Shown here one piece after another: positions 58,587-64,000 of a stretch of 64,000 nucleotides of DNA. The DNA is taken from positions 1-64,000 of the forward strand of contig CAVXOY010000016.1 in assembly GCA_963763495.1 (NCBI GenBank), read 5' to 3'. Numbering within the stretch: position 1 is the first letter of the stretch; every line of letters begins with the position of its first letter. Source of the DNA: DAOUEO01 sp963763495. Its GTDB lineage: Bacteria; Chloroflexota; Dehalococcoidia; DSTF01; JALHUB01. Under the pieces are notes generated by a model. The model saw only the letters and a program-made list of their open reading frames with translations. It was not told the origin of the DNA and did no database searches. The position numbers were made by a program, and so were the translations under genes.

Positions 58587-59882
58587 CTACTTGTGGTTGG
58601 AATCGTCGGGTGGCGGCGTCTCTTCCTTCGTGACTTGCACTTTCTTGATGCGCCGGCCAAGGACGGAGAGGACGCGTACTCGCAGCCCCTCGGCCTGTAC
58701 TTCATCGCCGACGATCGGGATCTTCCCCAGGTGATGGTAGACGAAACCGCCGATGGTGTCGTAGTCCTCGCCCTCGATCTCGATCCCCAAGAGATCGTTG
58801 AGGTCATCGATGCTGACGCGGGCGTCCACAATCACTTCTTCGTCGTTGATCTTCTCGACCGTCGGCTCCTCACGGTCGTATTCATCCTCGATCTCACCCA
58901 CGATCTCTTCAAGCATGTCCTCGATGGTAACGAGGCCGGCTGTGCCGCCGTACTCGTCCACCACAATGCCCATGTGGACCCTATTCAGCCGCATGTCGGC
59001 CAGCAACTCGTCTACCCTCTTCGATTCGGGGACGAAGAACGGTGGCCGGGCCAGTTCGCGTAGGCTGACGATTGAGCGGTCTGCCCCGCCCGCAGCGAGA
59101 TATTTCAGGAGGTCTTTCGCATAGAGGACGCCGACGATATTGTCGATCGTCTCTTCAAACAGGGGGATGCGGCTATAGCCCTTTTCCATGATGATGCGGG
59201 TCACGTCATCGAGGGTGGCGTCAGTGTCTGCAGCCACGATGTCGATGCGCGGCACCATGATCTCATGTACGCTGGTCTCCTCCAGGTCGATGATGCCCCG
59301 GATCATCCTTCTCTCCGGCTCCTCGATCCCGCCGTTGGTCTCCTCGATCTCCATCAGCCTTACCAGTTCGTCATCTTCGCTGATCTCCTCTGAGGCCGCA
59401 GATCGACGGCCGAAAAGGCGGATGAGCGCTCGCGCCGGCAACTCCATGAGCCAGGCAGGGACGAAGAAGATGAGCCTCAAGACCCGTATTAGGGGCGAGA
59501 GGCGGATGCCCCAGTGTTCGGGATTCTGAGCGACGAGAACACGGGGGAGCGCCTGGAGGATGGCCATCAACGCCAGCCCGCAGAGGGCGGTGATGATGAG
59601 GGCGCTCCAGGTGTGCCCTGTCTCCTCCAGGACAAGGAAAAGGCCCAGAGCGATGCTAGCGACGATAGCCAGGTTTCGAGCGATCGCCAGAGACCCCAGA
59701 AGGCTGTGTCGGTCATGGAGATAGGCTTCCAGCGTCTCGGCGTGTGGCATACCCTTCGCAACCAGCGAACGCACGCGGGTGCGGCTCATGGAGACTAATC
59801 CTGCCTCTGCCGCTGCCACGAGGATCAGCAGGACCAGCGCTGCTATAAGCAGGACGATTCCCAACCAACCACCGGCGTCCAA
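58587..59882 (-). CDS. CNNM/CorC-type membrane protein with CBS domains
   Basis: Intact, 431 residues. The N-terminal DUF21 region has four hydrophobic helices (LLIAALVLLILVAAAEAG, ALGLFLVLEETG, ALIITALCGLALMA, LIFFVPAWLMELPA). A CBS pair follows (EIMVPRIDIVAADT, then GYSRIPLFEETIDNIVG; HMGIVVDEYGGTAGLVT), and last a CorC_HlyC domain. Relatives export or sense Mg2+ (CorB/C). The start may be the TTG at 59882 with AGGAG just upstream. glmU precedes it by 7 bp, so they are one transcript. Confidence 0.88.
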   Translation of the reverse strand: MDAGGWLGIVLLIAALVLLILVAAAEAGLVSMSRTRVRSLVAKGMPHAETLEAYLHDRHSLLGSLAIARNLAIVASIALGLFLVLEETGHTWSALIITALCGLALMAILQALPRVLVAQNPEHWGIRLSPLIRVLRLIFFVPAWLMELPARALIRLFGRRSAASEEISEDDELVRLMEIEETNGGIEEPERRMIRGIIDLEETSVHEIMVPRIDIVAADTDATLDDVTRIIMEKGYSRIPLFEETIDNIVGVLYAKDLLKYLAAGGADRSIVSLRELARPPFFVPESKRVDELLADMRLNRVHMGIVVDEYGGTAGLVTIEDMLEEIVGEIEDEYDREEPTVEKINDEEVIVDARVSIDDLNDLLGIEIEGEDYDTIGGFVYHHLGKIPIVGDEVQAEGLRVRVLSVLGRRIKKVQVTKEETPPPDDSNHK

Positions 59883-59889
59883 GTCTCCT

Positions 59890-61257
59890 CTAATCCCCCT
59901 TCTTGTGCCGTATGCGGGCAGGCATGCCCACGGCTAGGCGATCAGCAGGAACATTGTGGTTGACCACGGAGCCGGCGCCCGTCCTCGCTCCGGCGCCCAC
60001 CTCGACGGGGGCTACGAGCATCGTGTCGCTGCCTATGAAAGCGCCGTCGCCGATTACCGTGCGGTGCTTGCGGACACCGTCGTAGTTGCAGGTGATCGTG
60101 CCGGCGCCGATGTTGACGTTGTCACCGACATCGGCGTCGCCCATGTAGCTGAAGTGCCCCATCTTGGTGTTGCGTCCTAATCGTGAGTTCTTCACTTCGG
60201 CAAAATTGCCGATATGGACGTCCTGACAGATGTATGAGCCGGATCGGATGTGGCTAAACGGTCCTACGTCGACGCCGTCCTCCAACGTTGCCTCCTCGAT
60301 GACCGACGATGACACTCGACAACCGGCGCCGAGCGTGGAATCGACGATCTGGCTGTTGGGGCCGATGGCGCAGTCCGGCCCGATCCGCGTCTGGCCGAGG
60401 AGCATTGTATTGGGGTATATCGTCGAATCTTGACCGATGACTACGTCCGCGTCAATGTAGACGCTCGTAGGGTCGACGAGAGTCACGCCGCCCAGCATGT
60501 GGAGCTTGCGGATGCGGTCCCGCAGGATGCCGTCGGCCTGAGCGAGTTGCACGCGGTCGTTGATCCCCATTCCCTCGTTCGGGTCTTCTGTGGGCATCGC
60601 CATGACAGATGCACCCTCTTCGATCGCTGTGGCGATGAGATCGGTGAGATAGTACTCGCCGGCTGCGCTCTTGGAGACACGCGCCAAGTGAGGCCAGAGC
60701 CAGTCACCGCGGAAGCAGTAGACACCGACGTTGACTTCGGTCGTGGCCCTGGCCGACTGATCGGCGTCGGCTTCCTCTATCACGCCGGTCACACGCCCCT
60801 TGCGGTCGCGCTGCACTCGGCCGAGCCCGCGGGCGTCTTCTACGTTCGCGGTGAGGAACGTCAAGGCCGACTTCTCGTTGACGTGGCGCGCAATCAGGCC
60901 GGCGATGGTGTCGGAGGATATGAGGGGAATATCGGCGTTCAGGACGAGGATATGGCTCGCGTCCTTTGCCAGGGGTTTCGCCTGGGCCAGGGCATGTCCC
61001 GTACCTAGCTGCTTGGCCTGGTGCGCGTACTCGACTGCATCGCCCAGCGCTGCCTTCACCTGATCGGCGCCGTGCCCCACCACGACGACACAGCGCTTTG
61101 GTCCGCGTTTCGGTAGAGCGGAAAGGGCCGCATCGAGGACGTAGCGGACCATCGGCTTGCCGGCCAGGGGTTGGAGCGCCTTGGGTGTCTTCGAGCGCAT
61201 GCGCTTGCCCAGGCCTGCTGCCAGTATTACGGCTGTCCAGGTGTCCTTAGATGGCAT
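59890..61257 (-). CDS. glmU: Bifunctional N-acetylglucosamine-1-P uridyltransferase/glucosamine-1-P acetyltransferase
   Basis: An intact 455-residue enzyme that makes UDP-GlcNAc. The N-terminal uridyltransferase has VILAAGLGKRMRS, KPMVRYVLD, GTGHALAQA and VLNADIPLI. The C-terminal left-handed beta helix has hexapeptide repeats (IGPDCAIGPNSQI, HIGNFAEVKNSRLG, VNIGAGTITCNYDG). It works one step after GlmS. It starts a plus-minus boundary; the next gene upstream, alaS, is divergent across 490 bp. Confidence 0.95.
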   Translation of the reverse strand: MPSKDTWTAVILAAGLGKRMRSKTPKALQPLAGKPMVRYVLDAALSALPKRGPKRCVVVVGHGADQVKAALGDAVEYAHQAKQLGTGHALAQAKPLAKDASHILVLNADIPLISSDTIAGLIARHVNEKSALTFLTANVEDARGLGRVQRDRKGRVTGVIEEADADQSARATTEVNVGVYCFRGDWLWPHLARVSKSAAGEYYLTDLIATAIEEGASVMAMPTEDPNEGMGINDRVQLAQADGILRDRIRKLHMLGGVTLVDPTSVYIDADVVIGQDSTIYPNTMLLGQTRIGPDCAIGPNSQIVDSTLGAGCRVSSSVIEEATLEDGVDVGPFSHIRSGSYICQDVHIGNFAEVKNSRLGRNTKMGHFSYMGDADVGDNVNIGAGTITCNYDGVRKHRTVIGDGAFIGSDTMLVAPVEVGAGARTGAGSVVNHNVPADRLAVGMPARIRHKKGD

Positions 61258-61748
61258 CTTCAGAACAAAGTACAGGGCAACGGAGGCCTGCTCTTGGGGA
61301 AGCCTGCATTGCCCTTCCTACTCCTGTATTCTTGAACAGGCAACAAAAAGACGGCCAGTGTGCATGCTATCAATCGCATGCCATCCGACCGACATTGCTG
61401 ATTGGCTCCGGAAGCCAGCTAAAGGTTTGTGGCTGCTCTCGCCGTCTTCAGGAGGGTCGTCTTCTTTCACCGACGGAACACAACCCTTCGTTGCGCCGAA
61501 AGGATTTCTCCTCCGGCAAGACGCACACCCTGTTCAGAGAATACGAATGGTGCGCCCATCTAGAGATAGTATCGGTGTCGATCTTGCCCTGTCAAGGGGT
61601 AGAAGGATTGCCGGGTTATCTGACATAACGACAGAACGAGCTTGAGGGCGATGCTCCAACAATTGACACCCCTACAAGGCTCCAAATACAATTCCCTCAG
61701 TCACCCCCAACACTAGCACTCTGATAGACTGGTACAGCGATACACAAT
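61258..61748. other. 490-bp gap between glmU and alaS
   Basis: I see the alaS promoter (61663-61692) and nothing else I can support: no tRNA, no T-box specifier or antiterminator motif, and no convincing small gene. Short frames on both strands lack domains. Confidence 0.55.
61663..61692 (+). promoter_or_regulatory. Promoter of alaS
   Basis: TTGACA (61663-61668), an 18-nt spacer and TACAAT (61687-61692), about 56 bp before the ATG at 61749. Confidence 0.7.
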
Positions 61749-64000
61749 ATGGATACTGAACAGATTCGCAGGAAATGGTACGACTTCTTTCAAAAGCGGG
61801 GTCATAAGGTCATCCCCAGTTCCTCGCTGGTGCCTCATGGCGACCCGACGCTTCTCTTTACCAGCGCCGGCATGGTGCAGTTCAAGCCCTACTTCATGGG
61901 CCAGGCCGAGCCGCCCTCGCGGCGCATGGTCACGATCCAGAAATGCTTCCGCACCAGCGACATCGACAGCGTCGGCGACGCGACGCATCTCACCTTCTTC
62001 GAGATGCTGGGCAACTTCAGTGTCGGCGACTACTTCAAGAAGGAGTCCATCGAGTGGGCCTGGACACTGGTTACGGACAAAGAAGAAGGCATCGGCCTTG
62101 ACCCTGACAAGCTCTGGATAAGCGTCTACCTCGACGACGATGAGGCGGCAGGCCACTGGCGCGCGCTCGGTGTGCCGGAGAAGCGCATCATGCGCTACGG
62201 CGAGGAGGACAACTACTGGTTCTCCGGCGACGTCGGCCCCTGCGGCCCCTGCTCCGAGATCCACTACGACCGGGGCAAGACGCCGGACTGCCCGGAGTGC
62301 GCGAAGGACACCTGCCACCCCCAGATCGATTGCGGGCGCTTCACCGAGATCTGGAACCTCGTCTTCACGATGTACTACCAGAACGAGGACGGCTCCCGCA
62401 CCGACCTGCCCCAAAAGAACATCGACACCGGCGCCGGCTTGGAGCGCTGGGCGAGCGTTCTCCAGGGGACACCGACGGTATATGAGACTGACCTCTTCCG
62501 CCCCATCATCGCCAGGATCGAAGAGTTGTCTGGCGCGTCAGAAGTACGACACGGCGGACGAGACGACGAAGCGGGTGATGCGCATTGTGGCCGAACATGC
62601 GCGTGCCGCTGCTTTCCTCATCGCCGACGGCGTTATGCCGCAGCAACGAGGGGCGAGGTTATGTCTTACGCCGCATTCTGAGGAGGGCGACTACTTTGCC
62701 CATGAACGGTTGCCGATGGCAGTCTCATGCGGCCATGCTGTGGAGGAAGCCATCGAGACTATGTGGCGGCCTATCCCGGAACTCAGAGCAGCAGGCGGCC
62801 TTGGCGTGTCGCGCTGGCGGCTGCTGAGGAAGAGCGCTTTGTCCAGACCATGATCGCGGAGCGGACGCCATTGCCGCCGTGAGCGGTAGTCTGGGCAGAA
62901 CTGGCCGCGTTCTTGCCGAGAGCTGCTCGGCAAGCAGGCGGCCAGCGTAAACCTCGTCGAGCGGTGTACTCCATCACGCAGCTTCCGGAGAACCTGAAGG
63001 CAGCAGTGCTCAAGCCCTACGAGCGACTCCTTGGCCCTGAGCCTGGAACGCCGACGCCGAGCATCGAGGCTGCGCAGAAGACGCCCATGACAGATGACTG
63101 GAGAGTGCCGAATTCATTCTCTGGGACACGTACGGCTATCCTATGGAGCTGACGAGAGAGGTTGCGGCTCGAGCACGGCGTCCGATAGACGACAAGGCGG
63201 GGAGGAGTTCGAGCGACTGATGGAGGAGCAGCGGGAGCGCGCCCGCGCCGCCGGCCGCTTCCGCCTCAGCGAGGCCGAGTCGGCGGAGGCATATGCTGCT
63301 CTGTCGCAAATCCAGACGCGCTTCGTTGGCTACGAGGCTCTTCGTCATGAGACCACCATCGCCGGCATCATCGCCGACGGTGGCACGGTGGAGAGCGCAG
63401 AAACCGGTGATGAGTTGGAAGTCGTTCTCCATGAGACGCCGTTCTACGCCGAGTCCGGTGGCCAGGTCGGCGATACCGGCGAGATCAGCGGCCCCGGCGG
63501 TCGCTTCCAGGTGCAGGATACGCAGCGCACTGAGAGCGGGCTCATCCTCCATCGCGGTCGCGTCGTCGAGGGGCGTATCTCCGTCAACGACGACGTTGTC
63601 GCTCAGGTGGACGCCGACAAGCGCCACGATACGGCCCGCAATCACACAGGCACCCACATTCTCCACGCGGCTCTCCGCAAGGTGCTGGGCCCGCACGCTC
63701 GCCAGGCTGGATCTCTCGTGTCGCCGGAGCGCCTGCGCTTCGACTTCACCCATATCGAGGCGCTGAAGCCGGACGAGCTGGCCGCTGTCCAGCGTCTTGC
63801 TAACGAGAAGATCCGGGAGAACCTGCCGGTGAGCACCCGCCGCTCCTCCTATGAGGAGGCGACAGCCGGTGGTGCCATGGCCCTGTTCGACGAGAAGTAC
63901 GCCGCTGAGGTGCGGGTGGTCGAGGTGACTGCGAGGAAGCGGATGAGCGCTACAGCGCTGAGCTCTGCGGTGGTACCCATGTGCAGTCCACCGGCGAGAT
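61749..64000 (+). CDS. alaS: Alanyl-tRNA synthetase (frameshifted, 3' end outside window)
   Basis: A class II synthetase charging tRNA-Ala. The catalytic core is clean to about 62530: KRGHKVIPSSSLVPHGDPTL, FTSAGMVQFKPYF, RTSDIDSVGDATHLTFFEM-type motif 2 and GVGPCGPCSEIHYD-like motif. From 62530 to 63180 at least five frame changes occur (pieces KYDTADETTKRVMRIVAE, NEGRGYVLRRILRRA), and the residues drift. From 63200 the editing domain is readable: PFYAESGGQVGDTGEI and HTGTHILHAALRKVLG with zinc His residues. The last codons carry ELCGGTH after a shift near 63940. The ATG has no obvious ribosome-binding site. Confidence 0.93.

Noticed and set aside
61258..61748. T-box riboswitch upstream of alaS
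   Set aside because: No antiterminator bulge motif, no Ala specifier loop and no terminator hairpin are visible; a plain promoter with a ~50-nt leader fits.

Overview
The window reads as GC-rich bacterial chromosome. Housekeeping genes (pcrA, mazG, rpoD, dnaG, ppsA, glmS, ispH, cmk, efp, xseAB, aroQ, topA, dprA, glmU, alaS) sit among secreted Thr/Pro-linker surface proteins with cohesin-like, dockerin, TSP3-like, carboxypeptidase-regulatory-like and lamin-tail domains. Nothing is phage-like and no CRISPR array is visible. The gene set, promoters of the TTGACA/TATAAT type, an Arg32-type EF-P and the membrane-anchored surface proteins suit an uncultivated member of the Chloroflexota (Dehalococcoidia-like). 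That placement is inference; no rRNA is present to confirm it.

Layout. 1-3.9 kb: two minus-strand secreted cohesin/dockerin-type genes, heavily frameshifted. 4.2-10.1 kb: a degenerate GGDEF protein, a DUF4239-like membrane protein, a VTT/DedA protein, a GNAT remnant, a beta-CASP metallo-beta-lactamase, a LOG-family protein and a 2-hydroxyacid dehydrogenase. 10.3-12.7 kb: a DUF362 protein with EF-hand-like loops. 12.7-13.7 kb: a tRNA cluster (Gly, Leu, Gln, Asn) with a GIY-YIG gene and two broken tRNA-Asn copies that carry short palindromes. 13.7-15.4 kb: enoyl-CoA hydratase, rubrerythrin, tRNA-Phe. 15.4-20.9 kb: a DUF2723 membrane protein translationally coupled to a giant surface protein with nine ~95-residue repeats. 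21-27.4 kb: zinc-ribbon protein, PcrA helicase, MscS, DUF2079 protein. 27.4-31.3 kb: rtcB-archease, mazG, a DUF1461 protein, FmdB-like zinc ribbon. 31.4-40.5 kb: ppsA, TolB-like lipoprotein, dgt, SH3b/CARDB protein, dnaG, rpoD. 40.7-48.4 kb: cmk-plsC-ispH-DUF512-glmS and a lamin-tail surface protein. 48.6-61.3 kb: one long minus-strand run, glmU-corC, dprA-topA-xerC-aroQ-pepP-efp-xseA-xseB, a lipoprotein, a PHP phosphoesterase and a zinc-ribbon protein. 61.7-64 kb: alaS, cut by the window end.

About half of the protein genes are interrupted by single-base frame changes, including essential single-copy genes. I read most of these as sequencing or assembly indels, not true pseudogenes. Coordinates given for such genes span all the frame pieces.

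The most unusual signal is at 12.7-13.3 kb. Two partial tRNA-Asn copies have a 16-bp palindrome (TCCTTC-N4-GAAGGA) in place of part of the anticodon stem; one has a second palindrome in the T loop. One copy supplies the last codons of the GIY-YIG gene.
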